Source: Leptospiraceae bacterium
GTDB taxonomy: Bacteria; Spirochaetota; Leptospiria; Turneriellales; Turneriellaceae
Direction: 5' to 3'
Assembly: GCA_025057195.1 (NCBI GenBank)
Contig: JANWWX010000060.1
Location: 1 to 7,421, forward strand
DNA length: 7,421 bases
Made by a program: the position numbers and the translations under genes. Of the stretch, positions 1-5,858 are shown piece after piece. The notes beneath the pieces were generated by a model. That model ran no database searches. It was not told where the DNA came from and saw only the letters and a list, made by a program, of their open reading frames with translations. Every line of letters begins with the position of its first letter. The first letter of the stretch is position 1.

Positions 1-262
1 GTTGCTCGACCAGTCGGCTGGTGAAATTGTCAACACGGTTGAGCGCACGCGTGCTAAAATCGCTGGCCCGGTCCCTCTGCCGACCAAGATCGAAAAGTTC
101 ACGGTCATGCGATCAACTTTCATCTTTAAAGATTCGCGTGACCAATACGAGATGCGGACCCATACCCGGCTTATCGACATCTTGGAGCCTACTGAGGATA
201 CCATCGATGCACTGATGAAGTTACAGCTGCCCGCAGGGGTGATGGTCTACATTAAGTCGTAG
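1..262 (+). CDS. rpsJ: 30S ribosomal protein S10 (3' part)
   Basis: Small-subunit protein of the 30S head; in bacteria it also pairs with NusB in transcription antitermination. The first complete codon is at position 2 and the frame runs to TAG at 260-262, giving 86 residues. Against E. coli S10 the visible part begins near residue 17 ([10 protein letters not shown] against LIDQATAEIV), so about 16 N-terminal residues lie before the window. Family signatures are plain: the [14 protein letters not shown] stretch, [12 protein letters not shown] and the C-terminal half [20 protein letters not shown]. The TTG at position 2 is an interior codon, not a start. It is the first gene of the S10 cluster, 29 bases before rplC. 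Identification is secure; only the 5' end is missing. Confidence 0.97.
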   Translation, partial: LLDQSAGEIVNTVERTRAKIAGPVPLPTKIEKFTVMRSTFIFKDSRDQYEMRTHTRLIDILEPTEDTIDALMKLQLPAGVMVYIKS

Positions 263-291
263 GGGCATAACACATAATTTCAAGAGGGAAG

Positions 292-918
292 ATGACCAAA
301 GGGCTGTTAGGGAAAAAGATTGGGATGCTGAGCATTTGGGATGAGAAAGGCGCACAGATGGCTGTTACTGCGGTGCAGGCTGGGCCTTGTGCTGTGCTGC
401 AGGTCAAAACTCCCGAAAAAGACGGTTATTCCGCGGTACAGATTGGCTTTGGTGAAATCCCCGAACGGCTGGTCAACCGCGCCCAGCGCGGCCACCAAAA
501 GGCTGTGCGCGAAAAACTTGGCAAATACTTCCGCGAGAGCATCGAGCTGCGCGATTACCCTCAGAGTGTCGCACCGGGGGATGTGATCACGTGTGCCGTT
601 TTTTCGCCGGGTGAAAAAATTTTCGTTACCGGCACCAGCAAGGGTAAAGGTTTTGCGGGTGTTGTCAAGCGCTACCATTTTGGCGGTGGGCGCATGTCGC
701 ACGGCTCGACATTCCATCGCTCCACAGGCTCGATCGGGAACCGCAAGACACCTGGCGAAGTGCAGAAAGGAAAGAGGATGCCTGGCCATAAAGGCGCGCG
801 CAAGACCACTGTGAAAAATATCGAGGTGGTGCGCGTTTTGCCCGAGCAAAATGTCGTGCTGCTCAAAGGCGCAGTGCCGGGCGCCAACGGCTCTACGGTA
901 TTCCTATACCAAAACTGA
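292..918 (+). CDS. rplC: 50S ribosomal protein L3
   Basis: Early-assembly 50S protein that binds 23S rRNA near the 3' end and sends a loop toward the peptidyl transferase centre. The 208-residue length is normal for the family (about 209 in E. coli). The N-terminus MTKGLLGKKIGM is typical, followed by AGPCAVLQVKT and the KDGYSAVQIGFGE block. The central extension (about residues 128-170) carries FGGGRMSHGS, GSIGNRKTPG and KRMPGHKG, the rRNA-contacting loop. The glutamine that PrmB methylates in E. coli (Gln150) aligns with Lys152 here, so that modification is not expected; the site varies among bacteria. The ATG follows a GAGG Shine-Dalgarno at 284-287. The stop lies 7 bases before rplD and overlaps its ribosome binding site. 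Confidence 0.97.
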   Translation: MTKGLLGKKIGMLSIWDEKGAQMAVTAVQAGPCAVLQVKTPEKDGYSAVQIGFGEIPERLVNRAQRGHQKAVREKLGKYFRESIELRDYPQSVAPGDVITCAVFSPGEKIFVTGTSKGKGFAGVVKRYHFGGGRMSHGSTFHRSTGSIGNRKTPGEVQKGKRMPGHKGARKTTVKNIEVVRVLPEQNVVLLKGAVPGANGSTVFLYQN

Positions 919-925
919 GGTGGCA

Positions 926-1615
926 ATGGCGACGCTTAAGGTATACTCGCAGACTGGAGTGCCCTCGGGCGAGGCCACGTTGTCAGATAAATTGGCCCAA
1001 CTTAAGGTCAACCAGCATTTGATTTGGGAAGTTATCAAGGCCGAGCAGGCAAATGCGCGCCAAGGCACGCATAAGGCTAAAACCAAGGGGGAGGTTTCTG
1101 GCGGTGGCAAGAAGCCGTGGCGGCAAAAGGGCACTGGCAATGCCCGCCAAGGTTCCATCCGCGCGCCGCAGTGGCGCCATGGGGGGATTGTGTTCGGCCC
1201 ACAGCCACGCAGCTACCAAGAGGACATCCCACGCCGCAAAAAGCAAATTGGTTTAGCGCACATTTTTGCTGCCAAAGTACAGCAGAACAAAGTGGCAGTC
1301 TATGATGGGCTGCAGTTAGAAAAACCGTCCACCAAGACTGCGTTCAAAGTTGTCAGTGCGATCGCTGAAGGTGCGAAATTACACGATGGAGCTGGCAAAA
1401 AATTGCGTGCCTCGAACAATGATGGCCGGCCGACCGTCACCATTGTCTATGCGCCTGCTGAAATGCAACAGCTCAAGTCGTTGCGCAATATTCCGTGGTT
1501 GCGCCCACTCAACTCCGCTCAGCTCAAAGCAACCGAGCTATTTTACAATTCAGGACTGATCGTCAGCCGTGCGGCGCTGGCGGAGATTGATAAAAAATAC
1601 TCTGCATTGCTGTAG
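926..1615 (+). CDS. rplD: 50S ribosomal protein L4
   Basis: Early 50S assembly protein whose long loop lines the peptide exit tunnel; in E. coli it also represses its own operon. The start chosen is ATG 926, behind the GAGGTGG Shine-Dalgarno at 917-923. The same frame is open back to an ATG at 851, but that would overlap rplC by 68 bases and add 25 residues unlike any L4. The product has 229 residues against about 201 in E. coli. The tunnel loop is clear: KTKGEVSGGGKKPWRQKGTG at about residues 52-71, then ARQGSIRAPQWR. Much of the extra length is a polar loop at about residues 153-169 (HDGAGKKLRASNNDGRP) ahead of the strand TVTIVYA. The Lys in PWRQKGTG corresponds to the E. coli macrolide-sensitivity position and is wild type. 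The gene lies 7 bases after rplC and 5 bases before rplW. Confidence 0.96.
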   Translation: MATLKVYSQTGVPSGEATLSDKLAQLKVNQHLIWEVIKAEQANARQGTHKAKTKGEVSGGGKKPWRQKGTGNARQGSIRAPQWRHGGIVFGPQPRSYQEDIPRRKKQIGLAHIFAAKVQQNKVAVYDGLQLEKPSTKTAFKVVSAIAEGAKLHDGAGKKLRASNNDGRPTVTIVYAPAEMQQLKSLRNIPWLRPLNSAQLKATELFYNSGLIVSRAALAEIDKKYSALL

Positions 1616-1620
1616 GTGCT

Positions 1621-1905
1621 ATGAGTCTCTATGATGTGATCAAACGCCCCATCGTGTCTGAAAAGGCAGAAAATCTGCGCGCCAGGAATTGCTATGTTTT
1701 TGAGGTGGATCTTGCCGCCAACAAAACCCTCGTCCGCCAGGCGGTGCGCAAAATCTTTGGTGTGACACCGGTGAAGGTCAATATTTTGCTCGAGCGGGCA
1801 GATAAAAAACCCAACCGCTACACAGTGGGATATACCAGCCGGCGCAAGAAAGCCTATGTTTTCTTGCGCAAAGAAGACAAAATTCCACTTTTTGAAGGAA
1901 CTTAA
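1621..1905 (+). CDS. rplW: 50S ribosomal protein L23
   Basis: 50S protein at the rim of the peptide exit tunnel, where trigger factor and SRP dock. The 94-residue length is usual for the family. The N-terminal [11 protein letters not shown] holds the conserved VSEK whose glutamate (Glu14 here, Glu18 in E. coli) is the main trigger-factor contact. The middle part has [20 protein letters not shown], and the C-terminal half has [15 protein letters not shown], the family signature. The start ATG 1621 follows an AGG at 1614-1616 that overlaps the rplD stop TAG, which implies translational coupling. The spacing to that AGG is short. rplB begins two bases after its stop. Confidence 0.97.
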   Translation: MSLYDVIKRPIVSEKAENLRARNCYVFEVDLAANKTLVRQAVRKIFGVTPVKVNILLERADKKPNRYTVGYTSRRKKAYVFLRKEDKIPLFEGT

Positions 1906-1907
1906 CC

Positions 1908-2750
1908 ATGCCCATCAAACGCTTTAATCCTGTAACTCCCACCCGGCGCTACCAGACAGTCCTTAGGTCAAGTGAAATCACCGCCGAGCGCCCCTATAAG
2001 CCGCTTTTAGTCTATCTCAAAGAAAATGCTGGGCGCAACAATTACGGCCGCATCACGGTGCGCCACCGCGGCGGTGGCCACAAACGGCTCTACCGGATTA
2101 TCGATTTTCGCCGCAATAAATGGAACATCCCTGCCACGGTGGAGAGCATCGAATACGATCCGAACCGCAGCGCCAATATTGCGCTCATCTGTTATGCGGA
2201 CGGCGAGCGCTCGTACATTTTGGCGCCGCAGGGCCTGCAGGTTGGGCAAAAGGTCATTGCGGGAGAGAAAGTGGAGATGGAGCCCGGCAATGCCGCACCC
2301 ATTGGCTCGCTACCGATTGGGGCCAATGTGCACAATGTCGAATTGGTGCTTGGCCGTGGTGGACAGTTGGCACGCTCTGCGGGCACATTTGCCACCATCA
2401 CTGGCCGCGACGGTGATTACACCATCATTAAGTTGCCGTCTGGCGAATCGCGAAAGGTACATAACCGCTGTATGGCCACGGTCGGTGTGGTGGGCAATAA
2501 TGAGCATGAGCTGGTCTCCATCGGCAAGGCAGGCCGTTCACGCTGGCTCGGACGTCGGCCTAGCGTGCGCGGTGTGGCGATGAATCCCATTGACCACCCG
2601 CTGGGCGGTGGTGAAGGCAAGACCTCGGGCGGCCGCCATCCTGTCACGCCATGGGGTAAACCCACGCGTGGCAAAAAGACCCGTAACCCGCGCAAGACTT
2701 CCGAGCGCTTCATCCTCTCGCGCCGCGTAAAAACTAAAGGAGTGGAGTGA
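1908..2750 (+). CDS. rplB: 50S ribosomal protein L2
   Basis: Highly conserved 50S protein required for subunit joining and for building the peptidyl transferase centre. It has 280 residues (273 in E. coli), slightly longer at the C-terminus (KTKGVE). N-terminal OB-fold markers include [19 protein letters not shown] at about 42-60 and [14 protein letters not shown] at 81-94. The SH3-like part has [12 protein letters not shown] at about 149-160. The functional C-terminal segment is [14 protein letters not shown]. His230 corresponds to the essential E. coli His229 and is kept, while the second histidine of the usual DHPH is Leu232. The Shine-Dalgarno AAGGAA at 1895-1900 sits 7 bases before the ATG. 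The stop TGA overlaps the rpsS ATG as TGATG. Confidence 0.98.
   Translation: MPIKRFNPVTPTRRYQTVLRSSEITAERPYKPLLVYLKENAGRNNYGRITVRHRGGGHKRLYRIIDFRRNKWNIPATVESIEYDPNRSANIALICYADGERSYILAPQGLQVGQKVIAGEKVEMEPGNAAPIGSLPIGANVHNVELVLGRGGQLARSAGTFATITGRDGDYTIIKLPSGESRKVHNRCMATVGVVGNNEHELVSIGKAGRSRWLGRRPSVRGVAMNPIDHPLGGGEGKTSGGRHPVTPWGKPTRGKKTRNPRKTSERFILSRRVKTKGVE
2737..2742 (+). promoter_or_regulatory. Shine-Dalgarno of rpsS
   Basis: AAGGAG lies 7 bases before ATG 2750 and inside the last codons of rplB. It decides the start of rpsS in favour of ATG 2750 over the GTG one codon upstream at 2747. Because it sits within rplB, ribosomes ending rplB can pass directly to rpsS. Confidence 0.8.
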
Positions 2751-3028
2751 TGGCACGTTCCCTAAAAAAAGGACCTTTCATTGATCCGCACCTCTTTAAA
2801 AAGGTGGAAAAGGCGAAGGCCACCAACGACAAAAGGCCGATCAAAACCTGGTCGCGCCGCTCGACCATTTTTCCTGAGATGATTGGCTTGACCTTCCTTG
2901 TCCACAACGGCAATAAATTTATCCCTGTTTATGTCACAGAAAACATTGTGGGACATAAACTTGGGGAGTTTGCACCGACGCGGACTTTCCGCGGCCACAC
3001 GAGCCTGGATAAGAAAAAGGCGACCTAA
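2750..3028 (+). CDS. rpsS: 30S ribosomal protein S19
   Basis: Small-subunit head protein that works beside S13 near the A-site tRNA and in intersubunit bridge contacts. From ATG 2750 it is 92 residues, the usual family length. An in-frame GTG at 2747 would add one residue only. The family pattern runs the whole length: [12 protein letters not shown] at the N-terminus, [15 protein letters not shown] at about 32-46, [20 protein letters not shown] at 51-70 and [13 protein letters not shown] at 71-83. The ATG overlaps the rplB stop by one base and has a perfect Shine-Dalgarno, so it is coupled to rplB. It is followed by the longest non-coding gap of the window. Confidence 0.97.
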   Translation: MARSLKKGPFIDPHLFKKVEKAKATNDKRPIKTWSRRSTIFPEMIGLTFLVHNGNKFIPVYVTENIVGHKLGEFAPTRTFRGHTSLDKKKAT

Positions 3029-3086
3029 GGTGTTAGCCAACATAAAACCGGAGGGGAGTGCATAACCAAAGCTGAGGCAAAGACAA
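3029..3086 (+). other. rpsS–rplV spacer with orphan Shine-Dalgarno
   Basis: This 58-base gap is the largest in an otherwise tightly packed cluster. It holds a strong GGAGGGG at 3050-3056, too far upstream (about 30 bases) to serve rplV. Three bases after its GGAGG core, GTG 3058 opens a five-codon frame ending in TGA at 3073-3075. That stop overlaps the GAGG at 3074-3077 which serves rplV. A second small frame runs from GTG 3030 to TAA 3063-3065. A weak stem of about 4-5 pairs can form from GTGTT and AACAT (3030-3043). No promoter or terminator is evident. Function is unknown and chance is possible. Confidence 0.4.
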
Positions 3087-3425
3087 ATGGAATCGAAAGC
3101 AACAGTGGACTTTATCCGGATGTCGCCACGTAAGATGCGCTTGGTGGCAGATGAGGTGCGTGGCTACGAATATCCAGAGGCTGCAGACATCCTGCGGGCC
3201 ATCCCACGCAAAAGTGCGCGGATCATCCTCAAAGCCCTCAACAGTGCTGTCGCCAACGCACGGGTGCTGAATCCGGAGGTGGATGTCAATACGCTTTATA
3301 TCCGGAAAATCTTTATTGATGCAGGGCCCATGCTCAAGCGCATCATGCCACGGGCGCGCGGGCGTGGCGACCGTATCCTCAAACGCACTTCGCGGCTGAC
3401 GATTGTGCTTTCAGATGAAAATTAA
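3087..3425 (+). CDS. rplV: 50S ribosomal protein L22
   Basis: 50S protein whose beta-hairpin lines the exit tunnel opposite L4. It has 112 residues (110 in E. coli). The start ATG 3087 fits the family N-terminus (VDFIRMSPRKMRLVADEVRG at about 7-26). An in-frame stop at 3063 rules out any long upstream extension. KSARIILKALNSAVANA at about 42-58 is the main helix. GPMLKRIMPRARGRGDRI at 80-97 is the tunnel hairpin tip and return strand, where macrolide-resistance deletions occur in other species; nothing is missing here. The Shine-Dalgarno GAGG at 3074-3077 lies 9 bases before the start. rpsC follows after 12 bases. Confidence 0.97.
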   Translation: MESKATVDFIRMSPRKMRLVADEVRGYEYPEAADILRAIPRKSARIILKALNSAVANARVLNPEVDVNTLYIRKIFIDAGPMLKRIMPRARGRGDRILKRTSRLTIVLSDEN

Positions 3426-3437
3426 AAGCAGGTAAGT

Positions 3438-4124
3438 ATGGGTCAGAAATCCAATCCAATCGGGCTCCGTCTCAAAATCACCCGCACGTGGGACAGCATT
3501 TGGTACCATAAAAAAGAAACGTATGCGCAGACCCTGCATGAGGACCTGCGCATACGCCGCTATATCAAAGAGCGTTTTAACAAAAGCGGAATTGTCAAAG
3601 TGGGGATTGAGCGCTTCCCGGAGAAGGTCCATGTGAAACTTTTTAGCACAAAACCGGGCTTGATCATTGGCCAGCAGGGGAAAAAGATCGAAGCGCTCAA
3701 GTCCGCACTCAAATCCATGGTGACAAAACCGCTCGAGATTAAAATTATCGAGGTGGCCAAGCCGGACGGCTCGGCGCAGGCACTGGCCGAAGCGGTCGCA
3801 CTACAACTTGAGGAGCGTGTGCCTTTCCGCCGTGCCATGAAGATGGCGCTGCGCTCCGCCTTGCGGGCCGGCGCACTCGGGGTACGGGTGATGGTTTCCG
3901 GCCGCCTCAACGGTGCCGATATGGCGCGGCGCGAGCAATACCTAGAAGGGAGGGTGCCGCTACACACCCTGCGTGCGATGATCGACTACGGCACGGCGGA
4001 GGCAGACACCACCTATGGCAAGATTGGGATCAAGGTGTGGATCTATACTGGGGACTACCTTGAGGGAAAAGAGAATAACAATAGTAGCGAAGAAAAAGCG
4101 GCCAACAAGCGGCGGGAGGCATAA
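3438..4124 (+). CDS. rpsC: 30S ribosomal protein S3
   Basis: Small-subunit protein at the mRNA entry channel. It has 228 residues (233 in E. coli). The N-terminal [12 protein letters not shown] is diagnostic. A type II KH domain follows, with its GXXG loop in [10 protein letters not shown] (Gly78-Gln-Gln-Gly81). The C-terminal domain carries [35 protein letters not shown] and [10 protein letters not shown]. Arg131, Arg132 and Lys135 in FRRAMK match, even in number, the residues of E. coli S3 needed for mRNA helicase activity. The tail after about residue 210 is polar and low in complexity, with three asparagines, two serines and many Glu/Lys/Arg. The start has AGG at 3430-3432, 5 bases upstream. 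rplP follows after 6 bases. Confidence 0.98.
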   Translation: MGQKSNPIGLRLKITRTWDSIWYHKKETYAQTLHEDLRIRRYIKERFNKSGIVKVGIERFPEKVHVKLFSTKPGLIIGQQGKKIEALKSALKSMVTKPLEIKIIEVAKPDGSAQALAEAVALQLEERVPFRRAMKMALRSALRAGALGVRVMVSGRLNGADMARREQYLEGRVPLHTLRAMIDYGTAEADTTYGKIGIKVWIYTGDYLEGKENNNSSEEKAANKRREA

Positions 4125-4130
4125 TCAACC

Positions 4131-4541
4131 ATGCTGGCACCCAAAAAACTGAAATGGCGTAAACCACATAGTCTCAACCTACACGGAAAATCCAAGGCCG
4201 GCAACACCATTGCCTTTGGCGAGGTGGGGTTAAAGGCAGTGTCTGCAGAACGCATCACAGCCCGCCAGATTGAAGCCGCGCGCGTGGCGATGATGCGCCA
4301 TGTCCGCCGCGGCGCAAAAGTCTGGATCCGCATTTTTCCTGACCGCCCAGTAACCCGCAAGCCAGCAGAAACCCGCCAGGGCAAGGGCAAAGGGAATATT
4401 GAGTACTATGTTGCGATTGTCAAACCGGGCAAGATTATGTTTGAGATGGCCGGTGCGGAGGAAAAACTCATGGTCGAAGCCCTCGAGCGCGCAGCGGCGA
4501 AACTGCCGATCCGGACCAAAATCGTCAAACGGGTGAAATAG
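4131..4541 (+). CDS. rplP: 50S ribosomal protein L16
   Basis: Late-assembling 50S protein near the A-site tRNA elbow that organises the A site. The length of 136 residues equals the family norm. Markers are the N-terminal [24 protein letters not shown] at about 27-37, [14 protein letters not shown] at 41-54, [20 protein letters not shown] at 61-80 and the C-terminal [13 protein letters not shown]. Arg82 in ETRQGKGKG aligns with the arginine that is hydroxylated in E. coli; the following Met is Gln here. A GGGAGG at 4114-4119 within the end of rpsC sits 11 bases before the ATG, a little distant. A 47-base gap separates it from rpmC. Confidence 0.97.
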   Translation: MLAPKKLKWRKPHSLNLHGKSKAGNTIAFGEVGLKAVSAERITARQIEAARVAMMRHVRRGAKVWIRIFPDRPVTRKPAETRQGKGKGNIEYYVAIVKPGKIMFEMAGAEEKLMVEALERAAAKLPIRTKIVKRVK

Positions 4542-4588
4542 CGTTGGGTTTGACCGCATGAGTACGAATCAAAAACTGGACTTCGCGC
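4542..4588 (+). other. rplP–rpmC spacer with a mini-ORF
   Basis: This is the second largest gap in the window. ATG 4558 opens a 12-codon frame, peptide MSTNQKLDFAHG, ending in TAA at 4594-4596, which overlaps the rpmC start by 8 bases in another frame. It starts 16 bases after the rplP stop. Weak complementarity (TTTGA 4549-4553 and TCAAA 4569-4573) would place that ATG in a loop. There is no promoter-like or terminator-like sequence. Whether the small frame is translated cannot be told from sequence alone. Confidence 0.3.
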
Positions 4589-4816
4589 ATGGCTAAGGGC
4601 GACAAAAAAAAATCAAGAAAGATCAACTTTGCGGAGCTCAGCGATGCGGAGCTCGAGCGTTACCACCAGGAGTTCCGCAAGGAATTGCAGGAGATCCGAT
4701 TTAGCCAAGTGACTTCGGCGTACACTAACAACGCACGCATCAGCGCGCTGAAAAAAGACATCGCCCGGATTCTGACGGTCAAAAACCAACGCAAGAAGCA
4801 GGCTGCGGCAAAATGA
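4589..4816 (+). CDS. rpmC: 50S ribosomal protein L29
   Basis: Small two-helix 50S protein beside L23 at the tunnel exit. It has 75 residues, longer than the usual 63-70 because of a lysine-rich N-terminal lead (MAKGDKKKSRKI) before the family core. The core is ELSDAELERYHQEFRKELQE (about 16-35), IRFSQ, and then TNNARISALKKDIARILTV (46-64). No other start codon lies between ATG 4589 and the core, so this start is favoured although it has no good Shine-Dalgarno (only GGA at 4578-4580). The lead contains nine A in a row (4604-4612). A 9-base direct repeat GCGGAGCTC (4631 and 4646) encodes the AELSDAEL motif. It overlaps rpsQ as ATGA. Confidence 0.94.
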   Translation: MAKGDKKKSRKINFAELSDAELERYHQEFRKELQEIRFSQVTSAYTNNARISALKKDIARILTVKNQRKKQAAAK

Positions 4817-5139
4817 GTGTCTCTACAGGCAAGACGAAGAAGACCTTGCAGGGTGTCGTGATTTCTGCCAAAACTCCCAAGACTATTGTCGTGCGGGTGG
4901 AGTTCCGCAAGCCAGACCCGCGCTTCAAAAAGACGGTCATTCGTAGTAAGAAAGTGATGGCGCACGATGAAAAGGGTGAGGCGCGCGAGGGGGACACAGT
5001 GGTTGTAGTAGAATCGCGTCCGTACTCGCGCCGCAAGCGCTATCTATTGCAAAAAATAGTCGCACGCCGCAGCGAACCATTGCCGGCGTTACCGGAAGAA
5101 CAGGAGGCTGCCCATGCTGCAAACGCAGTCGTGGCTTAA
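4813..5139 (+). CDS. rpsQ: 30S ribosomal protein S17
   Basis: Small-subunit assembly protein with an OB fold that binds the 5' domain of 16S rRNA. It has 108 residues against about 84-90 in most bacteria. The core occupies residues 7-85: [20 protein letters not shown], a basic segment [37 protein letters not shown] and LLQKIVARR. Residues 86-108 form an extra tail rich in Pro, Glu and Ala ([14 protein letters not shown] and on). The end of the tail is encoded by DNA that also encodes the Shine-Dalgarno and first nine codons of rplN, in a different frame. The start ATG shares four bases with the rpmC stop (ATGA), so translation is coupled. Confidence 0.95.
   Translation: MSVSTGKTKKTLQGVVISAKTPKTIVVRVEFRKPDPRFKKTVIRSKKVMAHDEKGEAREGDTVVVVESRPYSRRKRYLLQKIVARRSEPLPALPEEQEAAHAANAVVA
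5102..5107 (+). promoter_or_regulatory. Shine-Dalgarno of rplN
   Basis: AGGAGG is the full anti-Shine-Dalgarno complement and lies 6 bases before ATG 5114. It sits inside rpsQ, in the codons for the Gln-Glu-Ala part of the S17 tail. It fixes the rplN start within rpsQ despite the 26-base overlap. Confidence 0.85.
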
Positions 5140-5506
5140 GGTTGCAGACAACACTGGTGCCCGCCAGGTGCAGATCATCCGTGTGCTCGGCGGTTCCAAA
5201 AAGCGCTACGCCGGGGTCGGAGATATTGTGGTCGTGGCGGTTAAATCCGCGACGCCAGCCTATGGCCTTAAAGATGCGATGGGAAAAAAAGACCACAAAA
5301 AACAGGTGCAGCGCGCAGTGATTGTGCGCACTACTAAGGAAATCCGTCGCCCCGATGGCTCATACATCCGTTTTGATGAAAATGCTTGTGCGCTGATCGA
5401 CAACCAAAATAATCCTAAGGGAACGCGGATTTTTGGTCCGGTGGCGCGCGAATTGCGGGATCGGCAATTCATGAAAATCATCTCTCTGGCCCCAGAGGTG
5501 CTGTGA
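5114..5506 (+). CDS. rplN: 50S ribosomal protein L14
   Basis: 50S protein at the subunit interface, next to L19, and the docking site of the silencing factor RsfS. It has 130 residues against 122-123 normally. The start is secure: [18 protein letters not shown] matches the family N-terminus and has an AGGAGG behind it. Next come [20 protein letters not shown] (about 24-43) and, at the other end, [25 protein letters not shown] and [12 protein letters not shown]. Between residues about 44 and 69 the usual short linker is replaced by a longer Lys-rich segment, [18 protein letters not shown], a net gain of about eight residues. In E. coli this gene opens the spc operon; here it overlaps rpsQ by 26 bases and ends in TGATG with rplX. 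Confidence 0.97.
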   Translation: MLQTQSWLKVADNTGARQVQIIRVLGGSKKRYAGVGDIVVVAVKSATPAYGLKDAMGKKDHKKQVQRAVIVRTTKEIRRPDGSYIRFDENACALIDNQNNPKGTRIFGPVARELRDRQFMKIISLAPEVL

Positions 5507-5856
5507 TGGCTGCCAAGCGTGCCCCGCAAAAAACCAAAACCCGCCTCAAGGTCAACGACGAGGTGATTGTGATTGCCGGCAAATTCAAAAAGGCGCGCGG
5601 CAAAATCCTGCGTATTGATCGCGAAAAGAACCGGGTTGTGGTGCAGGGGGTCAACCTGCGCAAGCGCTTTGCCCGTCCCACGCAGGATAACCCCAAGGGG
5701 GGGGTCATCGAGGTGGAGATGCCCATTGCGATTTCCAACGTGCAATATTACGACGCGAAGGAAAAGAGGGGCACACGTATAGCATATGGCTATGACAAAA
5801 ACCAAAAAAAGATCCGGCTTTCGGTGGCTTCAGGCCGGAAAAGGGCTCTTGACTGA
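5506..5856 (+). CDS. rplX: 50S ribosomal protein L24
   Basis: Assembly-initiating 50S protein that binds the 5' end of 23S rRNA and lies near the tunnel exit. From ATG 5506 it has 116 residues, against about 103 in E. coli, with a basic lead ([13 protein letters not shown]) and a basic tail. A GTG one codon upstream (5503) is the alternative start. The KOW motif is at about 15-41: [20 protein letters not shown]. It is followed by [20 protein letters not shown], the [19 protein letters not shown] block and a C-terminal KIRLSV. The Shine-Dalgarno GAGGTG at 5495-5500 lies in the end of rplN, and the start overlaps its stop by one base. A run of eight G (5697-5704) encodes the Lys-Gly-Gly-Val region. 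Confidence 0.96.
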   Translation: MAAKRAPQKTKTRLKVNDEVIVIAGKFKKARGKILRIDREKNRVVVQGVNLRKRFARPTQDNPKGGVIEVEMPIAISNVQYYDAKEKRGTRIAYGYDKNQKKIRLSVASGRKRALD

Positions 5857-5858
5857 AC

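Noticed and set aside
739..756. L3 lacks the glutamine methylated by PrmB in E. coli (Lys152 here)
   Set aside because: That glutamine is not conserved outside a limited set of bacteria, so its absence is not notable.
307..849. 180-residue minus-strand frame opposite rplC
   Set aside because: It mirrors a highly conserved coding gene, has no recognisable domain and no ribosome binding context; it is a shadow of codon bias.
851..925. Upstream extension of rplD from ATG 851
   Set aside because: It would overlap rplC by 68 bases and add 25 residues unlike any L4; ATG 926 has a GAGGTGG Shine-Dalgarno and the family N-terminus.
2026..2583. 185-residue alternative-frame ORF inside rplB
   Set aside because: It is fully inside L2 in another frame, with a skewed composition (Ala/Arg/Ser) typical of out-of-frame reading.
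2577..2619. L2 has DHPL instead of DHPH in the functional C-terminal segment
   Set aside because: The essential first histidine (His230, E. coli His229) is kept; the following position is variable among bacteria, so this is likely natural variation.
4631..4654. Direct repeat GCGGAGCTC twice in rpmC
   Set aside because: It encodes the family motif AELSDAEL, whose repeated Glu-Leu pattern is common in L29; no sign of a mobile or regulatory repeat.
5260..5805. 181-residue minus-strand frame opposite rplN and rplX
   Set aside because: It spans two real genes on the other strand and shows no recognisable protein features, so it is a shadow frame.
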